The notes under the pieces are model-generated. The model saw nothing but the letters and a program-made list of their open reading frames with translations, did no database searches and was not told the origin of the DNA. A stretch of 64,000 nucleotides of DNA from Ovis canadensis (Eukaryota > Chordata > Mammalia > Artiodactyla > Bovidae), in NCBI RefSeq assembly GCF_042477335.2, contig NC_091245.1:110332501-110396500 (forward strand), in the 5' to 3' direction. How positions within the stretch are numbered: the first letter of the stretch is position 1; each line of letters opens with the position of its first letter. The position numbers and the translations under genes were made by a program. Below, in pieces: positions 27,501 to 34,157 of this stretch.

Positions 27501-30500
27501 GATGGAACCCAGGTCTCCCACATTGCAGGCAGATTTTTACCATCTGAGCCACCAGGGAAGTCTGCATTAAATTGCTATGGGATGTCTAGGCCAGTGGGAT
27601 GGAAAATCCTATATACAGGCTGTTTAATGCTATACCTTGTCTCCAATCCACTCCAAGATATCAGCACACTCCTGGAAGTACTGTTGGAGTTTTAGGGCCC
27701 GCAGCAGCAGGGCACCCTTCTCCCGGGTCAGCTCCAGCAGCAGGTCCCACAGGCGGTTCAGTTCCTCCAGAAGGCCCTTTGGGAGAAGTAAAACCACTCA
27801 GGCACATTACCTGCTGTGGAGCAGTAGTTATAGACTCAGAGACCTGTGCAGAGAGGGATCTGGATAAAAATCCCTCATCCCATTAACTCGTGCATTAATT
27901 GCTCGAAAATATTTAAAAGAGGCTGAAGCAACTTAGCAGCAGCAGCAGCAGCAGCAGCAGCAGGGCATGTATGGGAATAGCCATTAAATCATATGATCTT
28001 CCATAAAGAAAAATAAATAATAACATTTGGGTGTTTTAGAGGATGAAATGATTACAAATGATAAGACAGGATGGAATAAAAATTCATTTAAAAACAGGTG
28101 CTCATTTGAATTGGACCTTGAGAGATAGACAGAATGTTCATAGGCAGAAGATACAGAGAGGGTGTTCAAAGTATTGACAAAGGCACAGAAAAAGTTAGCA
28201 TGGACTGTTTTTCAGAAGAGATAGGAACAATAAGTTTTTCTGACTTACAGAGGAAATAGGATCACCAAAGCTATAACAGAACTTGAGACTATATAGTTGA
28301 GGGCTCTAATGCTAGGTTAGCTTAGAAGACCAGGTTTTACATATATTGTAAAATTAAAGGTATAATTTATGTTTTGTCTTCAAGAATCTTGTATTTTCCA
28401 ACTACTTCATGGTTCTAAGGTAACATGTAGCGTATAGATCACATTTATCTATGGATCCTGCAGTGCTACAAGATTACTATAATCTCAGAAATTCTGATAG
28501 ATGAGAAGATGTTTCAGATATTTCTCAACTATTTTAGTTAATGTAAGGGACTGATTTTTGTGCAATTTTACCAAATCATTTTTATTTAATAACAGGTAAA
28601 TTTTGAGTTATTCTTGTTACAGAATCTTCTTTCTAATAAGGTTTATTCTTGTTAAAGTCTGTATCACCTGACCATGTTTTGTTGACAGTAAAAGGAGCTA
28701 GAATTTGTATGCTAGATATCAAAATATAAGCCCCAACTTACAAATATGTAACACATATTTCTTTTGACAATTTTAGAAACAGTTAAACAGTAAAAAGAAA
28801 AAAAAAATTCACTTAATACAAAAAGAACCTGAACTGACTCTATCAACCCAAACATTTTAGGGGAATATATGAATTAACTCAGAAAAAATGCTGATAAATT
28901 AATAATGGGTTTCATGGTGGTGGTGCTCTTCGATCTTCAGGGTTCAAGGGTTTGGAGAACTACAATAGTAGTCACAGCATGTGAGCTCTGAGGAGAAAGA
29001 GGCATCATAGACAAAGGGAGAAAAATTTCAGAGAAGATTCAAAGAAAGAGTATCCCTTGTTTAGAGAGTTTAAGCACCAAGGACTCTGAGCTTAGAAGAA
29101 TTAGTCAGAAAGGACATTTGGGAAAGCCAATTCATCTGGGTTAAGGTGGGTTTGATCCTGAGCCAACCCATCCTGTGATGGCTTAAGGAGGAAGGTGATT
29201 CAATGAGAGCTTTGTGTCATAGCTCTTCTCCCCACTCTTAGGAACACTAGCATATCCCATCATTTTTTCCTTCCACAATCCAAGTAAAATATAAGAGGCA
29301 GAACCATGGTTCCAAGTCAGTTGCATCAAGGTTTACACCTGTTATAATCAATGAAAACTCTGATAACATAATCAACAATTAGAAGCATCTCTCACAGAGC
29401 CCTACCATATATTTACCTTGGTGTCTTCATGGGCAAAATGCCCCTCAGGAAATCGAGTTTCCCTGGTTTCTTCCAGATCAGGAAGGACCCTTGATTTTGC
29501 TTGCACCTCTGCTTCAAAGGCTTCATGCTTCTGATATTTCCCCTGAAGATTAGAAATTAGAGTTTATGGCTTCATGGAGCCTGGTCTCCTGGACCATAAA
29601 AGAATTCTTTTATTCCTCTGCTTTCTTGCAGGCAGAACTACCAGTTTCCCAGCATAGATTAAATGATAACCTATGACCACAGCTAGAGGAGTCCTATTCT
29701 AAAAGAAGTGGTTGTGGCAGAATCAATGCATATAGGTTTTTAAAGATTCCCAGACCCAATGTCCTAGACCACAGAAGAAGGTCTTTTCAGTCCTTACTGC
29801 TTTTGGGAAATTTCCAATAAATATTATGTTAAAGTCTTAATTGCCTTCTGTGGAAATGAAATAATGTAACACAGAATTGTTCCTTTCAAGAAAAGAGGAA
29901 GTAAATCCTACTGAAAGTAGTGAACAATGAGGAAAATAATCATGACAACAGTGACTTTTATTTTAACTGGGAAGTTTTTGCATGCTAAATTATGCTGTTG
30001 TTGTTATATATAGATTGATCCCTTTAGTAGGTAACATTTTGTTCGTGTTCTAGGTGCTTCCTTTCTGATATCCATTGTGCATTTTAGGCATACAAGCCTT
30101 TCTTCTGATCCTGACTACGCCTTATTCTATAATACAAGTAGTAGGGGGAGCTTCCATCAAACCTCTCTATCTGAGATCTCTCATTTGGACTTAACAAGAG
30201 TCATGAACAGCCAACTGGGAAAAACCCTGGTTAAATCATATCTTTCTGAGGAGAGCAAAGGGAAGTTGGTTCAGAAGTACTGATGTCTCTTTACTTCAAT
30301 TCCATCCTTAATATCACAAATATTGAAATTTCATAGTGCATCATAAATTCTTTGAATTCTCAGTGTTTTGCCCATGGTTTAAGTTCAGAGCAATATTATA
30401 TTTATAAAGTATTATCTAGAATTATCTAGTATTATCCTGTGTAAATAAGACATTGAGGCTTAAGGAGTTGAAGACATGGACTATTTAGAGACAGAATTAC

Positions 30501-30866
30501 AGTTTCCAGTCTAATCTTCCATTACAGCATCCCTCTAGAGTTTACCAGCCGTACACCTACATTATAAAAATGTTTCCCTCCCTAGAGATTTTAGAGTCTC
30601 CTCTGGGGAAGTCAGTGAAACTGAAGAACCTGTATGTTCGTTGGGTCTTCATAGCTTTTATCAGTTGCAATCTTGATTTTCTCCGAGATCCATTTCTCAT
30701 GGTCATCAGCATCTCGTATGAAAACCTGGTAGTGATAGGAATCTTCAAGTTTCTGACCCCTCTCAGCAACCCGTTCCTTGAACCTCTGGTACCGAGTCAA
30801 CACCTCCTGACGCCTCTCCTGGATCTCTTCTGCTGTTTCCAGCACCTTTGGCCCATCACTCTCCAT
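543..30866 (-). CDS. SPTA1: Erythroid alpha-spectrin (alpha-I), 5' part of gene, coding exons 2-18
   Basis: SPTA1 encodes alpha-I spectrin, which pairs with beta-I spectrin to form the flexible membrane skeleton of red cells. Seventeen coding exons read right to left on the minus strand. All have AG acceptors and their phases join exactly, giving 2560 coding bases (residues 1-853 plus one base). Residues 1-42 hold the partial repeat that binds beta spectrin in tetramers; Arg19 here matches human Arg28, a known elliptocytosis hotspot. Spectrin repeats of about 106 residues follow: repeat 1 near 43-143, and so on to repeat 7 and the start of repeat 8. The protein is about 2400 residues in other mammals, so two thirds lie to the left of the window. 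The match is to the erythroid paralogue, not SPTAN1, judged from recalled human sequence and from the OR6K neighbours. The start chosen is the ATG at 30866 in exon 2, because exon 1 has no usable ATG. No frameshift or stop was found in any exon. Confidence 0.96.
666..1816. other. SPTA1 intron 17, no recognisable element
   Basis: I see no coding segment, SINE or LINE. The sequence is AT-rich and unique-looking. Confidence 0.5.
1817..2060 (-). CDS. SPTA1: SPTA1 exon 17 (residues 732-812 and part of 813)
   Basis: 244 bp. It starts [16 protein letters not shown] and ends [10 protein letters not shown] plus one base, spanning repeats 7 and 8 with the tryptophan in E-E-A-W-I-Q-E-T. The acceptor is CCCTTAG and the donor GTTAGT. 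Confidence 0.95.
2325..2523 (-). mobile_element. Bov-tA SINE in SPTA1 intron 16
   Basis: The minus strand reads GCTTCCCAGTGGCTCAGTGG, then the box B-like GGTTTGATCC, followed by the usual ruminant body (ATGGATTAGAGGAGCCTGGT). This is a tRNA-Glu-derived ruminant SINE in sense orientation to SPTA1. Confidence 0.85.
3519..3548. repeat. (TA)n microsatellite
   Basis: About 13 TA units in a row in intron 16. Confidence 0.8.
3990..4505 (+). mobile_element. Probable solo LTR of an endogenous retrovirus (fossil)
   Basis: The layout resembles an LTR on the plus strand: a U3-like 5' half, a polyadenylation signal (AATAAA near 4352) after a TC-rich stretch, and a downstream tail. No internal viral genes flank it. 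The family is not identified with certainty, and the ends are approximate. It sits directly upstream of the L1 insertion. Confidence 0.4.
7574..8380 (+). pseudogene. L1 ORF2 fragment, reverse transcriptase N-terminal part
   Basis: 268 residues open without interruption. They cover the region after the endonuclease (L-K-Q-L-E-K-E-E) and the first RT motifs ([30 protein letters not shown]). The frame then shifts and resumes near 8388. Confidence 0.88.
8563..9141 (+). pseudogene. L1 ORF2 fragment with RT catalytic motif FADD
   Basis: 192 residues, with [14 protein letters not shown] near the start and L-F-A-D-D-M-I-L-Y in the middle, the catalytic palm motif of L1 reverse transcriptase. It is separated from the upstream RT part by frame changes. 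Confidence 0.88.
9832..10539 (+). pseudogene. L1 ORF2 C-terminal domain fragment
   Basis: 235 residues ending the L1 ORF2 with the cysteine-rich segment [18 protein letters not shown]. The 3' UTR follows to 10786. Confidence 0.87.
10835..10945 (+). repeat. MIR-like fragment
   Basis: GAGAAGTCACTTCATTTCTC followed by TGTTTCAATTTTC resembles the MIR core ('gcaagtcacttaacctctctgagcctcagtttc'-type). Old and diverged. Confidence 0.5.
11268..11645 (+). mobile_element. Endogenous retrovirus LTR, left arm of inverted pair (fossil)
   Basis: An LTR-like unit of about 380 bp on the plus strand, with TATAAAAA near 11460 and AATAAA near 11551. Its mirror copy starts about 30 bp to the right on the other strand. 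Class I (gamma-like) is suggested by the primer site beside the partner copy. No viral genes are left here. Confidence 0.65.
11653..11670 (-). other. Retroviral primer-binding site remnant, tRNA-His type
   Basis: The minus strand reads TGGTGCCATGACTTGGAT, two differences from the complement of the tRNA-His 3' end used by several class I endogenous retroviruses. It directly follows the end of the minus-strand LTR, as expected for a provirus 5' end. Confidence 0.55.
11675..12056 (-). mobile_element. Endogenous retrovirus LTR, right arm of inverted pair (fossil)
   Basis: The minus-strand counterpart of the unit at 11268-11645, with the same order of TATA-like and AATAAA motifs and easily visible but imperfect identity. 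Its inner end is followed by the primer-binding site remnant. The divergence between arms suggests an old event. The internal viral region is absent. Confidence 0.65.
12164..12345 (-). CDS. SPTA1: SPTA1 exon 16 (residues 671-731)
   Basis: 182 bp. It completes the glycine, then reads [19 protein letters not shown] (repeat 7) and ends S-A-V-A-T-R-Q in phase 0. The donor is GTTTGT. The intron that follows on the transcript is about 10.1 kb, swollen by an L1 and LTR fossils. Confidence 0.95.
12346..13738. other. SPTA1 intron 15, no recognisable element
   Basis: AT-rich unique sequence; I recognise no repeat or extra exon. Confidence 0.45.
13739..13943 (-). CDS. SPTA1: SPTA1 exon 15 (residues 603-670 and part of 671)
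   Basis: 205 bp, repeat 6. It starts [12 protein letters not shown] and ends A-T-E-Q-K then one base of a glycine codon. The donor is GTTAGA, off consensus at position +3. Confidence 0.95.
14543..14572. repeat. (TG)n microsatellite
   Basis: A run of TG dinucleotides (about 14 units, one interruption) next to a Bov-tA SINE in intron 14. Confidence 0.8.
14592..14810 (-). mobile_element. Bov-tA SINE in intron 14
   Basis: Minus-strand tRNA-related head (near 14760-14808) and body with CATGGACAGAGGGGCCTACT, diverged from consensus. Confidence 0.8.
15000..15030 (+). mobile_element. BOV-A2 head fragment
   Basis: TTGCTGCTGCTACTGCTGCTGC followed by TAAGTCGCTT is the first 30 bases of BOV-A2. The rest is missing. 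Confidence 0.6.
15050..15135 (+). repeat. MIR-like fragment
   Basis: CCTTGGGCAACTCACTACAC, then TTTCTTCATCTGTAAAATAAGG, the familiar MIR 3' core. Confidence 0.6.
15533..15688 (-). CDS. SPTA1: SPTA1 exon 14 (residues 551-602)
   Basis: 156 bp, phase 0. It starts [10 protein letters not shown] and contains [20 protein letters not shown] at its end, the repeat 6 helix A with its tryptophan. The donor is GTAGGC. Confidence 0.95.
15820..15897 (-). CDS. SPTA1: SPTA1 exon 13 (residues 525-550)
   Basis: 78 bp, phase 0, repeat 5. It reads [20 protein letters not shown] and ends A-I-R-D-Q before a GTATGT donor; a pyrimidine-rich tract (TTTTTTTCCCCAG) forms the acceptor. Confidence 0.94.
16211..16240. 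repeat. (ATCT)n microsatellite
   Basis: Short TATC tetranucleotide run in intron 12. Confidence 0.6.
17240..17432 (+). mobile_element. L1 3' UTR fragment
   Basis: AACACAGGGAATTCAACCTG, a G-rich centre, then TGTAAAGCAATTATCCTCCA and an A/T-rich tail (poly-T then TAATG). This is the 3' end of an older artiodactyl L1, 5'-truncated, antisense to SPTA1. Confidence 0.7.
17469..17579 (-). CDS. SPTA1: SPTA1 exon 12 (residues 488-524)
   Basis: 111 bp, phase 0, repeat 5. It reads [14 protein letters not shown] and ends A-Q-E-E-K-I-T before a GTAAGA donor. No ATG-started frame covers it. Confidence 0.94.
17712..17992 (-). mobile_element. BOV-A2 SINE in intron 11
   Basis: The minus strand starts at the (GCT)n-TAAGTCACTTTAG head near 17990 and shows both related halves, each with CTCCAGGCAAGA-type and GGAGCCTGGT-type blocks (as complements). 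Complete and modestly diverged. Confidence 0.9.
18460..18597 (-). CDS. SPTA1: SPTA1 exon 11 (residues 442-487)
   Basis: 138 bp, phase 0. It starts [15 protein letters not shown] and ends D-S-W-M-S-R-Q-E before a GTAACA donor, spanning the repeat 4/5 junction with the repeat 5 tryptophan. The open frame continues into intron 11, but homology stops at the donor. Confidence 0.95.
18692..18709. repeat. Poly-A run
   Basis: About 17 A in intron 10, flanking a BovB fragment. Confidence 0.6.
18746..18836 (-). mobile_element. BovB 3' end fragment
   Basis: CAGTTCAGTTCAGTTCATTT, then CGTGTCCGACTCTTTGCGAC, is the complement of the BovB tail. About 90 bp, 5'-truncated. Confidence 0.8.
19885..20085 (+). 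mobile_element. Bov-tA SINE in intron 10
   Basis: Plus-strand copy with GGTTTCAATCCCCAGGTCGG (box B region) and the GGAGCCTGGCGGGCTACAGT body. Its 3' part is included in the tandem duplication at 20012-20259. Confidence 0.88.
20012..20259 (+). repeat. Perfect tandem duplication, 2 x 124 bp
   Basis: The stretch from 20012 to 20135 (SINE 3' end plus about 50 bp of flanking unique sequence) is repeated at once from 20136 to 20259. I compared the two units base by base and saw no difference. It lies in intron 10, about 200 bp from exon 10. Confidence 0.92.
20456..20557 (-). CDS. SPTA1: SPTA1 exon 10 (residues 408-441)
   Basis: 102 bp, phase 0, repeat 4. It reads [17 protein letters not shown] and ends E-V-L-E-K before a GTAATC donor. 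Only 100 bp of intron separates it from exon 9. Confidence 0.94.
20658..20793 (-). CDS. SPTA1: SPTA1 exon 9 (residues 362-407)
   Basis: 136 bp. After one base of the split codon it reads [18 protein letters not shown] with the repeat 4 tryptophan, ending L-L-D-R-H-Q-Q-H-K before a GTAGAG donor. Confidence 0.95.
20794..21771. other. SPTA1 intron 8, no recognisable element
   Basis: No SINE, LINE or extra exon recognised. Confidence 0.45.
21772..21926 (-). CDS. SPTA1: SPTA1 exon 8 (residues 311-361 and part of 362)
   Basis: 155 bp. It reads [10 protein letters not shown] to R-Y-E-K-L-Q-A-S-Y and ends GG|GTGAGA. With exon 9 this makes Tyr-Gly-Tyr, where the human protein as I recall it has Tyr-Trp-Tyr at the repeat 3/4 linker. 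Confidence 0.95.
22228..22388 (+). repeat. MIR SINE fragment
   Basis: TGTGCTAAGCATGTCACATG, then ATAAGACTGTGAGGCAGAAA, then AAACTGAGAGGCTAAGTATT, match the MIR consensus order. Ancient mammalian repeat, in intron 7. Confidence 0.75.
23353..23478 (+). mobile_element. Bov-tA 3' part
   Basis: TGGACAGAGGAGCCTGGTGG and GACACGACTGAGTGACTTTA, lacking the tRNA head. Close (about 75 bp) to exon 7. Confidence 0.8.
23552..23696 (-). CDS. SPTA1: SPTA1 exon 7 (residues 262-310)
   Basis: 145 bp. It supplies the last base of the split Arg codon, then [13 protein letters not shown] with the conserved helix A tryptophan of repeat 3, ending L-A-V-M-N-D-K before a GTAAGC donor. Confidence 0.95.
23848..24140 (+). 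mobile_element. CHR-type SINE in intron 6
   Basis: A tRNA-like head (GAGCTTCCCTGGTGATCCAT; GGTTCAATCC) runs into a CHR body (GCCCGTGCACCACAACTACT) and an A-rich tail. Cetartiodactyl family, older than BOV-A2. Confidence 0.8.
24527..24660 (-). CDS. SPTA1: SPTA1 exon 6 (residues 218-261 and part of 262)
   Basis: 134 bp, ending two bases into a codon (AAA AG|GTAGGA). It begins E-K-H-P-E-L-P and ends A-D-L-Q-R-F-K, covering the end of repeat 2 and start of repeat 3. The split arginine codon is completed by the first base of exon 7. Confidence 0.94.
24661..26470. other. SPTA1 intron 5, mostly unique
   Basis: No mobile element recognised; a short (CACT)n run lies at 26248-26269. Confidence 0.45.
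26471..26617 (-). CDS. SPTA1: SPTA1 exon 5 (residues 169-217)
   Basis: 147 bp, phase 0, repeat 2. It begins [10 protein letters not shown] and contains [12 protein letters not shown], ending A-N-E-C-A-E before a GTGAGG donor. The acceptor is CTACAG. Confidence 0.95.
27345..27563 (-). mobile_element. Bov-tA SINE in intron 4
   Basis: Minus strand: CTTCCCTGGTGGCTCAGATG head, box B-like GGTTCCATCC, and the ruminant body to CAACTGAGCAAC. It ends about 70 bp 5' (transcript sense) of the exon 4 donor side. Confidence 0.88.
27636..27776 (-). CDS. SPTA1: SPTA1 exon 4 (residues 122-168)
   Basis: 141 bp, phase 0. It encodes L-W-D-L-L-L-E-L-T and ends [11 protein letters not shown] before a GTATAG donor; the acceptor is AAAG. 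It covers the end of repeat 1 and start of repeat 2, including the position of human Leu154, a duplication site known in elliptocytosis. No ATG-started reading frame covers it. Confidence 0.94.
27925..27963 (-). repeat. (CAG)n run with BOV-A2 head remnant
   Basis: CAACTTAGCAGCAG followed by more CAG units (about 9-10) is the complement of the BOV-A2 head; the rest of the SINE is absent. Confidence 0.6.
28000..29416. other. SPTA1 intron 3, unique sequence
   Basis: I recognise nothing beyond AT-rich intronic sequence. Confidence 0.4.
29417..29542 (-). CDS. SPTA1: SPTA1 exon 3 (residues 80-121)
   Basis: 126 bp, phase 0 at both ends, flanked by CAG acceptor and GTAAAT donor. It starts G-K-Y-Q-K-H-E and ends H-E-D-T-K, matching human alpha-I spectrin repeat 1. 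This exon has no long ATG-started reading frame, so simple ORF calling misses it. Confidence 0.94.
29543..30629. other. SPTA1 intron 2, unique sequence
   Basis: No recognisable element, except a possible diverged MIR scrap near 30390-30480. Confidence 0.4.
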
Positions 30867-30869
30867 AGC
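30630..30869 (-). CDS. SPTA1: SPTA1 exon 2 (start codon at 30866; residues 1-79)
   Basis: The exon opens after an AG acceptor with GCT ATG G, a good initiation context (G at -3 and +4), giving [10 protein letters not shown]. It encodes the N-terminal helix that docks on the last beta-spectrin repeat to form tetramers, then the start of repeat 1. Arg18-Arg19 correspond to human Arg27-Arg28. The exon ends D-P-T-N-I-Q in phase 0. The donor is CAG|GTTCTT, a weak match to consensus. Confidence 0.95.
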
Positions 30870-32061
30870 CTGGAAGTTAAAAAGTTTACTTAATGCTGGT
30901 TCTCAAGTCTCTAGTATACTGGTTTTTTTTTCCTCTATCTCTAATATTCTGTCTTTTTTAATGTATCAAGGCATTTACTCATGTTGACTTAGGTTCAGAT
31001 ATCTTTATACCTATAAGTCTCTTTTTAGAAAGGCTGTAGTACATTTATATAATTTTAACCATATGCAGCTACAACTTAGGCTAATAATTCTTGGTCATTC
31101 AGAACACTTTTCCAACTTTTCACATAAACATCTGCCCATGTTAATAAACTAATTAACAATAAAGTTCTATAACATGCATTATTAGACAACTGAAAACAAG
31201 TTTAAATTAGCAAAATCACATTTTGGGATGCATAAAAAGAAATACAATTTTACTGCTTTCAAAAGCTTAAAAGGTGTTAACATGTACTGATCATGACAAA
31301 TCTAATTTAACAAATAAATAAAAATGGCTTGCAATTAATTTTGACAAATGAAATACCCCAAAGTCCAAAAAAAATTATGTAAAAATAAAACTAATACATT
31401 GTTTACTTTATTATTTCCTTTATTCATAAGCAATACAAATCAAAAATTTAGCACATTTACAGTCTAATTACCACAAATTTCAAATTATTAACATCTTGGT
31501 AACTGATTTTTGCAATGTAAAACATTGCATTATCAAATAAAATCACATATTACTTTCCAATAATAGTGGGATCCAATTTATTTGTGACAACATCCAGCAA
31601 AATCTCCATAGCATACACCTTCATTTATCTGGATATAAGCACAGTTTTTCCTAGTTTACCTCAGTGAAAACATTCAATATAAGATTTAGAGTTTAGTCTC
31701 CTTCTATATGTAATTGATATTCTGTGGGTGGCCTTTACTAGTTTGGTTACAGAATTAAATCCTTCTATGGAGACTCAAACATTTATCATGTGTTATTTTG
31801 CTCCAAGTTATCAGGTTGTTCTCCATGTGAACCCGTGTAAACATGTCATTGCTGGATTTTGGTGCTGTATAGCCACAAGCTCAAGGTCAGTTTAAAGTGA
31901 TACATTCATAAAAAAGAGAATCAAAATTAAGCTTCTTTACTTCTTAAGAATCAAGAAATAATTCTTGCTGATCCTGTCAAAGATAGCACAGAAAGTTCAA
32001 AGGAGACAGCTTTCTTAATTATATTGGTGACAAATTGCCCGATAAAGAATTCTGTACTCAC
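30870..32061. other. SPTA1 intron 1
   Basis: About 1.2 kb, AT-rich, no mobile element recognised. It ends with CTTCCAG before exon 2. Confidence 0.5.
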
Positions 32062-32160
32062 CCTTTCCTTTGCAAAGTGTTATGCTTTTCCTAAAGGTCA
32101 AGAACTTGCCAAAATGAAATTTGTCCAAAAGAGAGAGAGAGAGAGAAAGAAAGAGAAACA
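32062..32160 (-). other. SPTA1: SPTA1 exon 1 (probably entirely 5' UTR)
   Basis: A good GTGAGTAC donor follows base 32062 on the minus strand. The last codons before it read TTT GCA AAG GAA AGG and join in frame to GCT ATG GAG AGT in exon 2. The resulting F-A-K-E-R-A-M-E-S aligns with the human N-terminal F-P-K-E-T-V-V-E-S, so this is the orthologous exon 1. Where human has ATG GAG the window has GCA TAA, so the ancestral start is gone and an in-frame stop is present. The right-hand (5') limit is a guess, set about 30 bp downstream of a TATA-like element. Confidence 0.72.
32131..32156. repeat. (GA)n run in the presumed SPTA1 leader
   Basis: GA-rich on plus, so CT-rich on the transcript strand, between the TATA-like motif and the exon 1 donor. 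Confidence 0.7.
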
Positions 32161-32185
32161 ATTCACATATAATTGTTTAGTCTAA

Positions 32186-32194
32186 CTTATATAG
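32186..32194 (-). promoter_or_regulatory. TATA-like element of the SPTA1 promoter
   Basis: The minus strand reads CTATATAAG here, about 125-130 bp 5' of the exon 1 donor. Spacing allows a transcription start near 32160 and a 5' leader of roughly 100 nt containing a CT-rich run. This is a motif match only; the region is AT-rich, so chance occurrence is possible. Confidence 0.4.
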
Positions 32195-32274
32195 AGATGG
32201 TTACATATGTAGCAAGACAAAGAAAAAAAAAAAGCCTCTTGCTTGGGCCAGAATCCCGCCAACTACAATCTACC

Positions 32275-32280
32275 CTATCT
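32275..32280 (-). promoter_or_regulatory. GATA-1 type site (AGATAG) upstream of SPTA1
   Basis: The minus strand reads AGATAG, fitting the WGATAR consensus, about 115 bp upstream of the assumed start. Erythroid genes, including alpha-spectrin in other mammals, are known to depend on GATA-1 in the proximal promoter. A single six-base match is weak alone; its position next to the NF-E2 site raises confidence. Confidence 0.5.
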
Positions 32281-32330
32281 TCAGGAGACAGATTGAGCTG
32301 AGGCAGCTGCTAACTTTCACAGATGCTGGG

Positions 32331-32340
32331 TGACTCAGCA
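32331..32340 (-). promoter_or_regulatory. NF-E2 / MARE-type site (TGCTGAGTCA) upstream of SPTA1
   Basis: The minus strand reads TGCTGAGTCACCC. The first ten bases match the NF-E2 (p45/small Maf) consensus exactly and a CACCC motif follows at once. It lies about 170 bp upstream of the assumed start and about 50 bp from the GATA site, a grouping typical of erythroid control elements. Function is inferred. Confidence 0.55.
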
Positions 32341-32889
32341 CTTTGAGGGGACTGTGGTTCTCAAAGGTCTTCAACAGGACTTTATTTTAAAAAATGAAAG
32401 CAAATTATTGGATGAAAACAGAAAAAAAAAACTGTTACAGATGTAACATAGGGCAATGTTAGGATTATGTTTTGTTTCTTCAATTAGATTTAAATTTTAC
32501 TTCTGAGAATTATAAATCAGGAAGGAATTCTGGGTTGCCCACTCTTCATACTCCGTACAGAATTACAAGAACTCAAGGCATACATAGGTTCTTGTTCCAA
32601 CCTGTCTCTCAGAAATACAAATCATCAACTCCATTAAAACTCAGCTGCAGATTTTTAACAGTTTTTAAGCAACAAGACATCCTAATTCTTGCTGTAGAGA
32701 CTTTGTTAAAATAGGGAGAAATTTTTATTCCAGGTCTCACAGATTGTTCCTTTTATTTAAATGATTAAGGGTAAGGCTAAATCAGATTTTTAAAAACCCA
32801 AAACAAGTAAGATACATGCTTGCTTATTAGCATTTTGTGAAACAAAAATTAGGATACCTCATCACTTTGTCAACAAAGATCTGTATAGT

Positions 32890-33347
32890 CAAAGCTATGT
32901 TTGTTTGCTTGCTTGCCCAGTAGTCATGTACAGATATGAGAGTTGGACCATAGTGAAGGCTGAGTGCTGAAAAATCGATATTTTCAAACTGTGATGTCAG
33001 AGAAGACTCCTGAGAGTCCCTTAAACTACAAGGAGATCAAACCAGTCAATCCAAAGGAAATCAACCTTGAATATTCATTGGAAGGACTGATTCTGAAGCT
33101 AAAGCTCCAATAATCTGGCCACCTGATTCGAAGAGATGACTCACTGGAAAAGACCTTGATGCTGGAAAAGATTGAGGGTAAGGAGAAGGGGGCAACAGAG
33201 GATGAGATGGTTGGCTAGCATCATTGACTCAATGGACATGAGTTTGAGCAAACTCTGGGACATAGTGAAGGACAGGGAGGCCTGGTGTGTTGCAGTATAT
33301 GGGATCTCAAAGAGTCAGATGCCACTGAGCCACTAAAGAACAACATT
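32890..33347 (+). mobile_element. BovB 3' fragment
   Basis: GTCATGTACAGATATGAGAG and CAATGGACATGAGTTTGAGC match the end of BovB ORF2 and its 3' UTR. About 450 bp, 5'-truncated, moderately diverged. Confidence 0.82.
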
Positions 33348-33898
33348 TGACAAACTGATGAAGCCATAAAATATCTAAAAATGGAACAAAGTTCTAAACT
33401 TTTGGATAAAGCCATACTATTTATTGTATGTATTATTTTTAATGAAGAGAAAAGAAAGCATAAATCCTCCAAACACATAATTCTTTCATATAACTTTTAA
33501 GAAATAAAGTAAACATATTTAAAAAAATAGATTGGGATGGCTTCAGATCCTCCTAAAAAACGGTGAGTCTATCCATGTCAAACATCATTCCATTGTAGAT
33601 CCAACTTGAATAATACAGTATTCATGGTCTACTAGGGTAGACCAAGGTTCTACATCTCTAGTTTCCTTTCACCCTGGGTCATCTCACCCAAAGAAACTGA
33701 GAGAGCTTTAAATTCTCTTCTTGAAAGTATACTATTAACTTTACATTTTCATATAGTTTCATTCTATAAAAATCAAATTTGAGTGCTAAAGGCGTGAACA
33801 CAAATCTTAGGGAATGTATTAGTACAAGTCCAGCTGTTTCCTTCGGACAGATGGAAGGGCATGATGAGAAAATTTTGAACCCTGGTAGCTTAATACTA

Positions 33899-34157
33899 GA
33901 GAAGGCAATGGCACCCCACTCCAGTACTGTTGCCTGGAAAACCCCATGGATGGAGGAGCCTGGTAGGCTGCAGTCCATGGGGTCGCTAAGAGTCGGACAC
34001 GACTGAGGGACTTCACTTTCACTTTTCACTTTCATGCATTGGAGAAGGAAATGGCAACCCACTCCAGTGTTCTTGCCTGGAGAATCCCAGGGACAGGGGA
34101 GCCTGGTGGGCTGCCGTCTGTGGGGTCGCACAGAGTCAGACACTACTGAAGCGACTT
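33899..34157 (-). mobile_element. BOV-A2 SINE with exact target-site duplication
   Basis: Complete minus-strand BOV-A2. The (GCT)n head, expanded to 24 units, lies at its right end. AGCTTAATAC occurs on both sides (just before 33899 and just after the triplet run), a clean 10-bp target-site duplication. Confidence 0.92.

Noticed and set aside
31580-31840. Other ATG-GAG candidates for an SPTA1 first exon (near 31601 and 31826, minus strand)
   Set aside because: Their following codons do not resemble the alpha-spectrin N-terminus and they lack a donor in the right phase; the exon ending at 32062 does match.
33679-34143. 154-residue minus-strand frame
   Set aside because: Most of it is BOV-A2 SINE sequence translated; the same peptide patterns recur at every SINE copy in the window.
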